From Oasisia sp. SBJ-2009 (Eukaryota; Annelida; Polychaeta; Sabellida; Siboglinidae): DNA of 64,000 nt. The stretch spans positions 19,069,451-19,133,450 of the forward strand of contig OZ024865.1 of the NCBI GenBank assembly GCA_964017155.1, given 5' to 3'. A program made the translations under genes and the position numbers. The notes beneath the pieces are model-generated. The model made no database searches, had not been told where the DNA came from, and was given only the letters and a program-made list of their open reading frames with translations. Each line of letters starts with the position of its first letter. Position 1 is the first letter of the stretch. Positions 47,801 through 62,800 of this stretch are shown piece after piece.

Positions 47801-50800
47801 TTTGTCAAAAAACAGCCGGGGCAAAAATGTCAACAGCAGAAGCGCCGCATTTTCAATGGCTTGACAGACATGTTGCTAGGGTTATCATGTGACACACAGG
47901 TCAACTGTGATTGGCTGATATGTTGCACTAACCTTCCTGAGTGTGAGGAGGGAGGTTCGCATGCGGTGGATGAGTTTGTTGAACCTCTCCAGCTCCTGCA
48001 GCAGTACTATGGTGGTGGGGGAGACCTCCAGACCGTACCCCTTCCTCGTCTTCTCCAAGTCCGTCTCCTGGGGCAACTTGCTGACCACGTCACTGACCAC
48101 CTTGTCCAGGTAATCCTCCCTGCTGATCCCACTGCCCAGGTCACCTGTAGGGAGAGGGAAGGGATGACATATTACTTGTATTCATATTTTTATATCTAAG
48201 TTACGTTTTATATTTTATTGAATATTGTCAGCACTTCTGAACAGGTCTACTATGGATTTTAGTGTATAAATAAAGTTATTATTTTTATAACTTTGTGAGG
48301 GAATGGATTTGTGAAGTGATGTTTGAAATCAGGGACATCCCCAGCATTATCATAATAATATCAATTGTTTACTTGCTATGTTGTTATTATTAAGTTGTTA
48401 ATATTTTTAATCCCGATTATTTACACATTTTGTTCTTTTGATAATTAATATTAATTAATAGCTTTATATTCTGATCACTTATGTCAATACTGGATTGTAT
48501 CTTCTTACTTGTGAATAGTTATATAAATTACTATATATATATATATACTATTTTTATCAATTATACTATACTTGCAATTTATTTGTTTTTAATCATGATT
48601 ATTTTATTAGTATGTTTTACTTATGATTATTTATACAAGTATTCATGAAACGTTGGTGAGAGCTGAATTTCAATAGCAGTGATTTAAGAAAGTGGCATTA
48701 TTTAATTATTAACAATAATTGATGAGTATTAATAATTAATGATTTTTTATTGATGATTTATTTCATCGTTTCTCAAACGGTGGGTTGTGACCCTGGTGGG
48801 AGTCATGACCCTGGTGGGAGTCATGACCCTGGTGGGAGTCATGACCCTGGTGTGAGTCATGACCCTGGTGTGAGTCATGACCCTGGTGGGAGTCATGACC
48901 CTGGTGGGAGTCATGACCCTGGTGGGAGTCATGACCCTGGTGGGAGTCATGACCCTGGTGGGAGTCATGACCCTGGTGGGAGTCATGACCCTGGTAGGAG
49001 TCATGACCCTAGTGGGAGTCATGACCCTGGTGGGAGTCATGACCCTGGTGGGAGTCATGACCCTGGTGGGAGTCATGACCCTGGTGGGAGTCATGACCCT
49101 GCTGGGAGTCATGACCCTGGTGGGAGTCATGACCCTGCTGGGAGTCATGACCCTGCTGGGAGTCATGACCCTGGTGGGAGTCATGACCCTGTTGTGAGGG
49201 AGGCCATGACTGAAGGACATCGCAATGTAAGACTACGCACACATCATAGTAAAACAGCAAGATATTAAGTCCATCTTCAATGATCAGAGAATGTATCAAT
49301 ATTTTCCACTGTCCAAATACTACTGGGTCGCGGTGACACAAAACCACTGTTCAATAAATCCGGTTGAGAAACTGTTTTTTTTAAATGCCCATATGATGAC
49401 CATATATGCTGACCATATACTGACCAGATTGAGGCTGAAGCTCTATGAGGTAGGACCACATCTCCTTGGCGGCCTGGGTGTAGTAGCCAATCTCAGCGTT
49501 GGGGTGAAGACCAAACACTTCTGGGGTGTTGATGAGGGGTAGAGACTCAATGTACCCTGGACACAAGGAAGGACAGTTAACACACATGGCATACAACTCA
49601 TGTACCCTGGACACAAGGAAGGACAGTTAACACACACTGCTTACAACTCAATGTAGCCTGGACACAAGGAAGGACAGTTAACACACATGGCATACAACTC
49701 ATGTACCCTGGACACAAGGAAGGACAGTTAACACACACTGCTTACAACTCAATGTAGCCTGGACACAAGGAAGGACAGTTAACACACGCTGCTTACAACT
49801 CAATGTAGCCTGGACACAAGGAAGGACAGTTAACACACGCTGCTTACAACTCAATGTACCCTGGACACAAGGAAGGACAGTTAACACACACTGCTTACAA
49901 CTCAATGTACCCTGGACACAAGGAAGGACAGTTAACACACGCTGCTTACAACTCAATGTAGCCTGGACACAAGGAAGGACAGTTAACACACGCTGCTTAC
50001 AACTCAATGTAGCCTGGACACAAGGAAGGACAGTTAACACACGCTGCTTACAACTCAATGTACCCTGGACACAAGGAAGGACAGTTAACACACGCTGCTT
50101 ACAATGTGGTAGAGTTAACACACAATGTAGTGCAGGTAACACACACTGGCATACACCGTGGTACAATTAACACACACTGGCATACAATGTAGTACAATTA
50201 ACATATACTGGCATACAATGTGGTATACTTAACACACACTGGCATACAATGTAGTACAGTTAACACATGCTGGCATACAATGTGGTACAGTTAACACCCG
50301 TTGGCATACAATGTACTGTTAACAGTACAATTAATATACTCTAGTACACAAAGTACTACAGTTAACATTCACACGTAACTTTGTGTATTTAAGTTTGATA
50401 AGAAATCAAGTCCATTTTGTTGATGGATCACGTATGAATTTGCACATCTTTACTTCACGAATATTAATTAGGGTATTCAATTGTGGTAATTTAAGTAAAC
50501 TTTTTATTTTGAACACATATACAAATAATTTGTTGATCTAAATAACATCTATCATATCTAATATGACACCACGTTTGTTTTCACACGAAAATGTCTATTG
50601 ATGAAGTAAATAAATGACATTTAATAATTGGGGGTAGTTAAACCAAATGCGGCTTTAACATAACTTGTTGGTGCCCAGTGATCAAAAGATATCAAAGTCT
50701 GAACAATTATTTAAAATATACCATGGCTCTGCACTCATAAAATCATGGTCACATATCCTATAAATATAGTTCTTATGTTTGGGCAATGGTTGTTGAAGCA

Positions 50801-53800
50801 TTTCATCTCCCTTTTAACACATTTGTTGCTTACATTTTCCAGGTAATATTACTGAAACAGCGCCATCTGCTGGTGAGTTTAGTAGCCGCAACAGCTAAGA
50901 ATTGATCAGATATTTGGCAGGTTGGTATTGTTTTTTTTTACTACCATACAGTCGAAGTTTGTAAAATACAAATCTGCGACAAGCCAGTGGCTCCACCTAC
51001 CAACATAGTTGTCTCGAGGTCCGGCTTCGGGGATGAAATAGTCGACCTCGTTGCTGGCGAAGAAATGGAAGGGTTGGAATGTGTCAAAGATGAAGTCGCC
51101 CATGTACTCATCCATGTAGGTACGGAGTACACGCCGGTCAAAGTCGTCTATCGCACGGCCTCCGTACATGACCTGGCGAAACAAAACAAAACGAAATCAT
51201 TTATATATTATATACATATATTATGTATACCTTGTATAAGTTACATTTTTTATTATTTATTGATCTATTTAAATAATATAAAATGCAAATTTTCAAAGTT
51301 TGTATACTATAATTATTTATGTAATTCTATGTCATGTATTTTAATTACTTTGTACAGTTTTGTATAGTCTTTAATTTTTTTAGTGAATGATGAATAAAGT
51401 CGTATTGAATGATTGACAATGGAATTGAACTTACAGGGATGAATAAAGTTGTACTGATTGATCAACAATGGAATTGAACTTACAGGGATGAATAAAGTTG
51501 TATTGATTGATCAACAATGCAAATGAACTTACAGGGATGAATAAAGTTGTACTGATTGATTGCTAGTATCACTGCAACGGGGCGACTGGGCCTACTTACC
51601 TCTCCAATGAGGTACTTGAGACTGTTCCAGGGTATCTTGTTGTCGCCCATCTCCAGTTGTTTGGTCAGGTAGGTGCGCAGGATGTCCATGCACACCTGGA
51701 AGTCCGACTCGTTGAAGTCGTAGTTGATGTTCCACCCGATCTTTCCGTACTTGCGTCGTTCCTGTACGACGGCATGGAAGAACGCGAGGACGAAGACGAG
51801 TGAGGGGAACGCCTCATGAGGACACTCAAGGAGGGCCACGGCTGAGATCTTGAAGTACGTGCTGCGCATGTTCAACTTGAGCCCGTTCGGCGGCTCAGTG
51901 ACCACCTGAAATGGAGATAAAATTATCTTACAAGTTGTAGCAAGACAGTGGCGGCTCCTAGTGGAGTAGGCCAGTAGTACCCTGGTGGATAATCTAGTTA
52001 CTAAGTACTTAGTTGCGTATGAGTAATGTAGCAGTAATCAGCCCGACTGTATAAGTAGGGGCAAAGATATTGTTCGTTCACTAAGAGTTAGCTATGCACT
52101 GAACAAATTTGGCTTTATTTCTGATTTGAGTTACAGTTTGGTTGTTATACGTTGTGATTTCCTTATGGCAAATTTAACATCATACAAAAATATATATACA
52201 CCTATGAAAAAACAAATAATGAGCACTCCCAGTGAAACTGTGAGGGAGCATACCTTGAGGGAGCGCTGTAGGATGCCAATGGGGAAGCTGGGAGTGGGAT
52301 CGGTTGTGAGCCACAGTCGGAAGTCGGGATGAGGCTTCGTCAACTTCTCGAGTTCCTTCTCGAGTTCCCGCAGCCATTTCACCAGCAGGTGGCAGTTCTG
52401 TAGCATGAGCCACTGACCTCGTGCCACCGCCGTGTCCAGCAGAGTCATGGCCAGCTAGAGTGGACACAGGTCAAAGGTCGTCAGGTGTGTGTACGTGTGC
52501 ATGAATACATACATGATGTGATTCCATAAGGCTTGGATTGCTGCTTTGGAAGGTTATGATTGAGGAGGATCAGACCATCTGTGAGTATGTTGTGTATCTG
52601 CAAGTATCTACGTTTACACAACTTTTACAAGTACCTGTGAGTATCTACCACATCTCTTGCTGCTGTGTGAGTATATGTGAGTATCTACCATCTCCTATTG
52701 CTGTGTGAGTATCTGAGTATATACCATCTCTTGCTGCTGTGTGAGTATATGTGAGTATCTACCATCTCCTGCCGCTGTGTGAGTATCTGTGAGTATCTAC
52801 CATCTCTTGCTGCTGTGTGAGTATCTGTGAGTATCTACCATCTCCTGCCGCTGTGTGAGTATCTGTGAGTATCTACCATTTCTTGCTGCTGTGTGAGTAT
52901 CTGTGAGTATCTACCATCTCTTGCTGCTGTGTGAGTATCTGTGAGTATCTACCATCTCTTGCTGCTGTGTGAGTATCTGTGAGTATCTACCATCTCTTGC
53001 TGCTGTGTGAGTATCTGTGAGTATCTACCATTTCTTGCTGCTGTGTGAGTATCTACCATTTCTTGCTGCTGTGTGAGTATCTGTGAGTATCTACCATTTC
53101 TTGCTGCTGTGTGAGTATCTGTTAGTATCTACTATCTCTTGCTGCTGTGTGAGTATAGGTGAGTATCTACCATTTCTTGCTGCTGTGTGAGTATCTGTGA
53201 ATATCTACCATTTCTTGCTGCTGTGTGAGTATCTGTGAGTATCTACCATCTCTTGCTGCTGTGTGAGTATCTGTGTGTATCTACCATCTCTTGCTGCTGT
53301 GTGAGTATATGTGAGTATCTACCATCTCTTGCTGCTGTGTGAGTATATGTGAGTATCTACCATCTCTTACTGCTGTGTGAGTATCTGTGAGTATCTACCA
53401 TCTTTTGATGCTGTGTGAGTATCTGTGAGTATCTACCATCTCTTGCTGCTGTGTGAGTATCTGTGAGTATCTACCATCTCTTGCTGCTGTATGAGTATCT
53501 GTGAGTATCTACCATCTCTTGCTGCTGTGTGAGTATCTGTGAGTATCTACCATGTCTTGCTGCTGTGTTGTGTGAGTATTTGCAAGAGTGTATCATATGT
53601 TGGTCCTGCCTGCGTATATGTGAGTATCTACAATATCCTGCTCCTGCTTGAGTATCTGTGAGTATCTGTTATCTGTTGCTCATGTGCTAGTATATGTGAA
53701 TATATCCCACCTTCTACTCATGTTTGTGTGTTTGTAAGTATCTAGCATATTTTGCTAATGTTTCAGTATCTACATCTACTATATCTTGTCTGTTTATCTG

Positions 53801-56800
53801 TGAGTATCTACGACGTTCTGCCTGAATATAGGTGACCATCTGTTATCACCTGTCTGAGACATGCGAGTATCTACGACCTCCTGCTCCTATCAGAGTATCT
53901 ATGACCACTCATCTGAGTATCTGTAGGTATCTATGAGTATTTACGACCTCCTGTCTGAGTATCTGTGAGTATATACTAGTTTACTATATACCACCCCCTG
54001 TCTGAGTATCTCTGAGTGTCTGTCAGTATCTACCACCCCCTGTCTGAGTATCTGTGAGTATCTGTGAGTATCCACCACCTCCTGCCTGAGTATCTGTGAG
54101 TATCTGTGAGTATCTGAGCCCCACCTTCTCCTGGCCCTGTCCGAGGGAGAGATACTTGAGCTTGTTGCTGCCGAAGCCGCTCCTCTCGGCCAGCTTCATG
54201 AGGTCCGTGGCGGGATCAGACCCGGGGCTGAGGATGAAGACGATGGGGGACAGCGGGGTGCTCTGCTCAAAGATCGACTCGAAGCTGATGATGGGCGGCA
54301 TGACGTACTTCTCCCCCATGATCTTGGCAACGTACTCGGTGACGGCGCGGTAGATGCGGTCAATGCGGAAGCAGCGCAGCAGCATGAGTCGCTGGAAGTC
54401 TGTCAGAGTCTCCTCGTAGTGCATCGGGAACCCAATCGCCTCAGGCGCGTCAGAGTCAAACCACTGCAACGGAAAGTAACAAGTCAAGGTAAGTTTGATT
54501 TGATCCTGTTATGGTAGGGCTGCCACGAAGGTGAGGAGATGCCCACCAGAGGGCGTGGCAGGGCCCTCCAAGTTGAGGAGATGCCCACCAGAGGGCGTGG
54601 CAGGGCTCTCCAAGTTGAGGGGATGCCCACGAGAGGGCGTAGCTGATCACGTGATAGAAGGTTCCCCCACTGGGGAAAGTATAACTAACAGAGCAGGGAA
54701 AGACACGGGGAGATTGGGGAGACTGAAATGGTGAGAGTGAACACGTTGGTTCAGGGAAACAGTTTGTGCGTATAGCCACGTGGCACATGATTTATACTTT
54801 TATTCAAGTTATCCTTAATGTTAGTTTATTACATTTATTAATTCATGTATAAATATAATGATTGCTCCTGACGAGTTTTATATAAGGTGTTTGTTCATAG
54901 TTCTCTTACGCCAGTACAGCGTAAGTTATCTAACTATCTGCCAAGTTGATCCCCCTGATCCACTCTGCCGTTCCCTATTTATAATTAGTCTAGGCAGCGA
55001 TATGACACTGTTAAAAAGAAAATGTTCTGATAGCGTGTAAAGACCTAAGTTTTCGTTTTGACTTAAACAGCAAAATGTCAAGTAAAAGCATGATTCAGGT
55101 GCACGAATATGTATTCAATAAGCAATAGTATTTTACATTAATTTCATCAAAACCTTTAAGATAAAATATGGTTATAAAACACCCTAATAATAAATGGCAA
55201 ACAGCATACTCAACATGCATATAAACCAATCTGTTTAATGCTGTTTTAATTAATTAATAATTGTTGTGTTTTAAATATATTAAATTATATAACTATCATA
55301 TTTTATAGTTCTTCCTGTTTTTTTAGTACGTTCTTACTGGTCTTCGGAACTACTGGACCTTAATAATTAATTTAATTTAATTAATTTACAACCACCATAC
55401 TTTATAATTCTTCATTTTGTTATTATGTCATCAGTCCTCTTCAGACCTGTGTGCAGGAAAATTATGTACAATACATTACAATTAAATAATAATAAAAACA
55501 AAAGTCTAAATGACTCACGGCCTTCCATTGGGCCTCCTCTTTCACAAGGTCGTCCAGAATGCCCTCAAAGATGGTGGTAGCCACCTCGCTGAGTCGTACC
55601 AAATCCTCCCACGCGACGTCAGGCAGCCAATCATTCGGCTTCTTTCTTTTGCTCTTCTCCAGGGCGACATTTCCCTACCAACATGTACCAGTCAGTTTCA
55701 TTGGTTGGCTCACTGGCATGCAGAAATTCAGAGTGGTTATTTTAAAATATACAATAAATTTGTATTTTTAAACACATTCTATGAAAGATGGCAATAATAA
55801 TATGTTTTGCAATGTTATGAAATATTTATATATAAATATCAGTTGTACAATGTTTGGTTCAAAAACTTATCAACTAAAAAGATGATGTCATTTGGCATCC
55901 AATTAAAACATTCTGTTTTTGTATTTTTCCATTTATTTCTGACTGTAAATACTAATAAGTAAACAAGGACTAATGACAATAAAGACAATACATGTGACAT
56001 GTTCTGTGGAACAACAGCATGCATTTAGAGCCCTACGTGTCGCAAAATACAGTTACATGCAGACCTTTTGTGTTCTTCATCACATACTGTACATTCAATC
56101 TATGAAACCAGGTCCCAAACAGGCTCAGCCAATGGGTGATCTTACTAGTTTGTAGTATAAAAACATTTACTATAGACTCAGCCCCCAACATGTGGATAAT
56201 GCCAATCACTGCAGAGAACTTATAACAACTCAAATATGTAGACTACACTGTTAACTACAACAAAATTGCTGTAACTTCTATACTATATCTGCATGTGGTA
56301 GAACTGCAATCTGTTCTTTATATCAGACAACCCACCCTGGTGATCATGACACTACTTGTGTGAATCCAACACACCAACATCTATACATATCAGCTTAAAA
56401 CCATGCAAACTTTCACTAAATTTTAAGTCCTAAACTGGCGTAAATTGTTAAAGACAGATTCAAATTGTCGCCAGTAAACTGTTACAATCTCTTATCTTTT
56501 TGTTCAGTTATTCTATATGCGCCACGTAATGTAGTTACACAACTCACATGTATGTGAGAGTAAATCAGCCACTTGTCGCTTCACACAATTGTTGTAAAAT
56601 TAACAATTATGATATGTACATAACTTGTACCACTGAATGTATGTAAACAGTTTCTATAATAAACCATTATCATCATCACTAGATTAACATAGGCATTATT
56701 TAAAGAGTATTTTCTATCATTATATACATGCAAATATGTTATCCTGAAAACAGATACTTGAACAATTTCATGCTTTGCAAAGGCAGCACATTGTTTTGAA

Positions 56801-59800
56801 ATATTCAAATTAATGAAAATGATCACACAACGAACATTCAACATTGTAGAAATCAAACTAAAAACATTTGTTTTTGAAATTTATTGCCACTGAGTGACTT
56901 TCTAGAAGTGAACACCAAATGACGAGTCTACATGTGTCGACACTGCTACTGGTGCCTGTGAATGTGCTGTCTGAAGTATGTTATATCATTACACTTACCA
57001 CTTCTCCACGACCCTGTATTATGTAGCGAGTAAACAAATGAAACACAACATGACAGCAACAGCTTGACAGGAATAGCATAGGAAAGGGTTAACATGGAAA
57101 ATATAGAAGATTGACATGACAGCAACAGCAACATCATAGGAATAGTGTTGTAAATGGTTAACACACAGGTAGCAAAAGGTTAACATACGGGTAGTAAAAG
57201 GTTAACATACAGGTAGTAAAAGGTTAGCGTACAGGTAGAAAAAGGTTAACATATGGTTAGTAAAAGGTTAACATACAGGTAGTAAAAGGTTAACATACTG
57301 GTAGTAAAAGGTTAACATGCAAATAGTAAAAGGTTAACATACGGGTAGCAAAAGGTTAACAAGACGACAATGCAGTAGAGTTCATGAGTAGCAGATGGTT
57401 AATGAGAGAGTAGGAAAGGGTTAACAAGAAACTACCAGAGGGTTAACTACATTATTTAAAACAGCAACACAACAGCATACAATAACGATTAACATTTGCA
57501 GTAATAATCAGTTACAAGTACATATTATTATGGGATGCATGCTGACCTTGATGAAGAAGTCCAGCTCCTCTTGTTTCACGCGATCGCGATCCATCTCGAG
57601 CTTGAGCGTGATTTGGAAGGAAAACAGAAGTTTGTGCCGCTCGAAGATACCGGTGCATCCGTAGTTGTAGACGTTGTGTGTCAGCGTGTCCATGATGTTC
57701 TTCAAACGCTTCTGCACAATACTGTCTGGCATACTCTTACGTAACGAGAACTCAAACACATCGAGAAACGAAATGAGAGAGTACTGGTACATCGAGTTGA
57801 TCGAGGACATCTCGGCAAGCACGAAAAACAAGATGGCACCACGTTTTGCCGCTGGCCGATAGCCGTTTCGCGTTTTGTCGATCTCCTCTGCGGTTTTTGC
57901 ACCGAGCTTGAGTTTCTCACCGACCTCTGTCGCCTTCGATTTCGTCTCTTCCAGCGTCTCGATCAGCTCAACGTTGTCCAGCATGTTGCCAGTAGAGGTC
58001 GCTAGTTCTCGCAACAGCGAGTCTTCCAGTTCCTTCAGCAGGCGTTTGTTGTCACTGAAACCCATCAGATGGCGTCATTGTACTATTCAGAACGTGGAAA
58101 TGCTATCAGGTTTGTTCCGTTAAACTCGGGCGAGAAACCTGGACATTGGAACATGGTTCTGCCAGTAGGTGGCACCACGTGTAGTGTCGTGATATCGACC
58201 TATATTTATGTGACTGCGATTGCTGGTGATGTCATAATTTCTGTAATTACCAGTACATGCAACGTTTTGTGATTATGAAAAAGAAGTAAGTTTTGTATCA
58301 CTTGTGGAGGTAGTCTTACCAGTTCCCAAAGTTCACAAATTAGGACTTAAGCATTCCACATTAGGGATTTGGTCATCACCATGTTTCATTGGGAAAATAA
58401 ATTGCTAGTCATGTCACCTAGTGAGTGAAACTGTTACTAGTTATTGTAAATTGTAATATGATTTTTTGAAGGACAAATGAGACCTTCTCCGAGTACGTAC
58501 CTGGTCTCTTGAATGAGCCGCTCTCGCTGCTCTTCCAGCTCCTTCCTCTCATACTTCACAATGACACTGAGCAACTGGTCCTCCAAACCCTACAACAACG
58601 ACCACCTCAACATAATTTACAGGTTTGACACTGAGCAACTGGTCCTCCAAACCCTACAACAACGACCACCTCAACATAATTTACAGGTTTGACACTGAGC
58701 AACTGGTCCTCCAAACCCTACAACAATGATCACATCAATGTACCTAACAGGTCAGACACTGAGCAATTGGTCCTCCAAACCCTACAACAATGACCACCTC
58801 AATATAATTAACAGGTCTGACACTGAGCAACTGGTACTCCAAACCCTACAACAATGACCACCTCAATATAACAAACAGGTTTGACACTGAGCAACTGGTC
58901 CTCCAAACCCTACAACAATGATCACATCAATGTACCTAACAGGTCAGACACTGAGCAATTGGTCCTCCAAACCCTACAACAATGACCACCTCAATATAAC
59001 AAACAGGTCAGACACTGAGCAACTGGTCCTCCAAACCCTACAACAACGACCACCTCAACATAATTTACAGGTTTGACACTGAGCAACTGGTCCTCCAAAC
59101 CCTACAACAATGACCACCTCAATATAACAAACAGGTCAGACACTGAGCAACTGGTCCTCCAAACCCTACAACAACGATCACATCAATGTACCTAACAGGT
59201 CAAGACACTGAGCAATTGGTCCTCCAAACCCTACAACAATGACCACCTCAATATAACAAACAGGTCAGACACTGAGCAACTGGTCCTCCAAACCCTACAA
59301 CAACGATCACATCAATGTACCTAACAGGTCTGACACTGAGCAACTGGTCCTCCAAACCCTACAACAATGACCACCTCAATACAATTAACAGATCATACAC
59401 TGAGAACTGGTCCTCCAACCCTTACAACAATGACCATCTAAATATAATTTACAGGTCTGACACTGAGCAATTGGTCCTCCAAACCCTACAAAAACGACCA
59501 CCTCAACATTAAGAATAGAAATAGAAGAACACACATATTTGAGAAACAACATTATGTTATTATGAGCACAAGAAATCTGAGCCGTCAGTTACCTTCAGTG
59601 TCACGGTGTAGTTGATCACCATGGACTTGCCGAAGACATTGGGTGAGTATTTTGGGTTGGAGAGTTTTGTGTTGAGATAGAGGCGGAAGTTGGGGTCATA
59701 GTCAACCTCCTTGTCTCCCAGTATCACAAACTCACGGCCCGCAACACCTGCAAGTGTCACACGAAATGATGTCCCTGTAACTCTGTTTCATACATGGTGC

Positions 59801-62800
59801 AGAATTCATCTCCACAGATTAAGATCTACTGTAGCTACAGTGATTAACCCTTTAGACCTGAAATGCACACAACCACCCAATATGCTATGTTCCAGCAGAT
59901 TAGTAGAACTTCAACACGTCATAGACTTTACATAATTTACTACAATATACATAATTTTAACGCTTATTCTATTTCTTGCATTTGATTTATGGCTTTATAT
60001 TGAAAGTAAAGGTAAAGGTAAGTTTTTATATAGTGCAGTATCCAGTCCATAGGACTGCTCAAAGCGCTTTTACACATTACTTCCCCGGCAGACCTGTTCA
60101 ATCAAATACCATCTCAACTTCTCTGGGAAGCATCCAGCCATATGCTACAATTAATGTGCGAAAGGCTGCGCGTACACATATCCACCACTGTCTATTGCCA
60201 GGTACTCATTTTCACAGCTGAGTGAACTGGAGCAATGTAGAGTGAAAAAACTTGCCCAAGGTTTTAACACCGCAGCACAGGATTCGAACCCGGGTTCTCT
60301 TAGTCGAGAGTCCGGAGGTCTACCCCTGAGCCACTGCTCTCTATATTGAAAGGTGCTAAGTGCGCCGTATTTAAAAAAACATCTTGCAGAATGTCTACCA
60401 TTTTTATGGGGAATTGTATTTTACAGAAACATGGCATCTAAATGGTTAAGTCGCTCCTCAACTAATTTAGCCAATAATGAATCGGGTTCATTAACTTCAA
60501 ATTAGTAGAGTGAGAGCTTAGTAAGTGATATGTTTAGTCAGTTTAATAAAATGCAGGCATTTATTTAAATCTTTGTAAACAAAGCCTGGTTATAATGTAT
60601 TTTAATATTTCGTGCCCTGACTACGATATAAAAAATATACAGAGTGCATACATAAACTAACCTCAAACTAATTATAGTTATACAACATTGTTAAATGTGA
60701 CAAACAATCACAATATACTGACATCAATGGCAAGTTGTAGTACTTAATGATAAATAAATTGTTCTTCACCAGTGTTTGTCAGATAAGGTGCTAAATAAAG
60801 TTTCTTCCCAATCTGACCATTAACTCACGAATATACGGGGCAGCGCTGATTAAAAGATAACTCAATAAAAAAATTACAAATTATTCCCATAATTATTTAT
60901 TATCATAATGTATACAACTAATACATACACTAATATTAAAAAATCTAAAATCATACATATTATAACAATGAACAAAATAAACTCGGCAAATAATTGCTGC
61001 TACGAACCACATATATTCTTCTCCAGGACATTGTCTATGACGGGGTCAATGTATTCGTCTACGTCTTGGAAGAGGAAGGGAAACCCATACTTGATGGCCA
61101 TCTCTAGCTGCTTCAGGAAGTCAGGGTCGTTGAACGTGCACACCTACAAGGTAGAGCCAAAATGAGAAATGCTCAGACCATTCCTACTGACGAATCTGGA
61201 AATATTTACTTGTCCCAAATAAAAACAATTAAATACAGTGCAGATCATACTTATGTAAACATATTATGTAAAAATCCTCTGTAGTAAACGATCATTAAAC
61301 AAGTGATCTAGATGAATTGTTCTAGGTCCGTTATAGCTACAGGTACTTCCTATTACAGCTGCATTTTTCCCCATTACAGCTACTCGTTGAGTTTGGCAGG
61401 CAAACTAATCCTGTTATAGCTACTTATTTAATTACACAATTCAGGAGGGGACAGCAAGAGGGAGCATTGACTATTTCAGATTGCTGTAACATTTCTACAT
61501 GAAATGTATTAATGAAGGACACATTTTAAAAGGCATAAGAATGGTATATAGATGTATAACTATCAATTATTTGAAATGGAAAATATACCATAAAACATAA
61601 TAATGGGACTAGTTCAACTGTAAAACATAATTAGTAGCTATAACGGGAATAAAAAGTAGCTATAACGGGAAGACACCGATAAATATAGGGTGCCCTCAGT
61701 TTGAAATGCAATTGATTTTTGGGTTGTTATGGAGTTGATCACTTGGAGTGTTGAGAAGTGAGGAGGGGGAAGACATGACCCTACCTTGAGGTTGTTATTT
61801 GAGAAGGGAGGAGGGGGAAGACATCACCCTACCTTGAGGTTGTTATTTGAGAAGGGAGGAGGGGGAGACATCACCCTACCTTGAGGTTGTTATTTGAGAA
61901 GGGAGGAGGGGGAAGACATGACCCTACCTTGAGGTTGTTATTTGAGAAGGGAGGAGGGGGAAGACATCACCCTACCTTGAGGTTGTTATTTGAGAAGGGA
62001 GGAGGGGGAAGACATCACCCTACCTTGAGGTTGTTATTTGAGAAGGGAGGAGGGGGAAGACATGACCCTACCTTGAGGTTGTTATTTGAGAAGGGAGGAG
62101 GGGGAAGACATCACCCTACCTTGAGGTTGTTATTTGAGAAGGGAGGAGGGGGAAGACATGACCCTACCTTGAGGTTGTTATTTGAGAAGGGAGGAGGGGG
62201 AAGACATCACCCTACCTTGAGGTTGTTATTTGAGAAGGGAGGAGGGGGAAGACATCACCCTACCTTGAGGTTGTTATTTGAGAAGGGAGGAGGGGGAAGA
62301 CATGACCCTACCTTGAGGTTGTTATTTGAGAAGGGAGGAGGGGGGAAGACAAACCCTACCTTGAGGTTGTTATTTGAGAAGGGAGGAGGGGGAAGACATC
62401 ACCCTACCTTGAGGTTGTTATTTGAGAAGGGAGGAGGGGGAAAGACATCACCCTACCTTGAGGTTGTTATTTGAGAAGGGAGGAGGGGGAAGACATCACC
62501 CTACCTTGAGGTTGTTATTTGAGAAGGGAGGAGGGGGAAGACATCACCCTACCTTGAGGTTGTTATTTGAGAAGGGAGGAGGGGGGAGACATCACCCTAC
62601 CTTGAGGTTGTTATTTGAGAAGGGAGGAGGGGGAAGACATCACCCTACCTTGAGGTTGTTATTTGAGAAGGGAGGAGGGGGAAGACATGACCCTACCTTG
62701 AGGTTGTTATTTGAGAAGGGAGGAGGGGGGGAAGACATGACCCTACCTTGAGGTTGTTTTGAGAAGGGAGGAGGGGGAAGACATCACCCTACCTTGAGGT

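Noticed and set aside
48747..49268. GSHDPG / MTPTRV repeat proteins on both strands
   Set aside because: An 18-bp minisatellite is open in several frames at once; it lies inside a DNAH10 intron.
49551..50105. CRISPR array
   Set aside because: The units are tandem copies with no variable spacers, in a eukaryotic intron.
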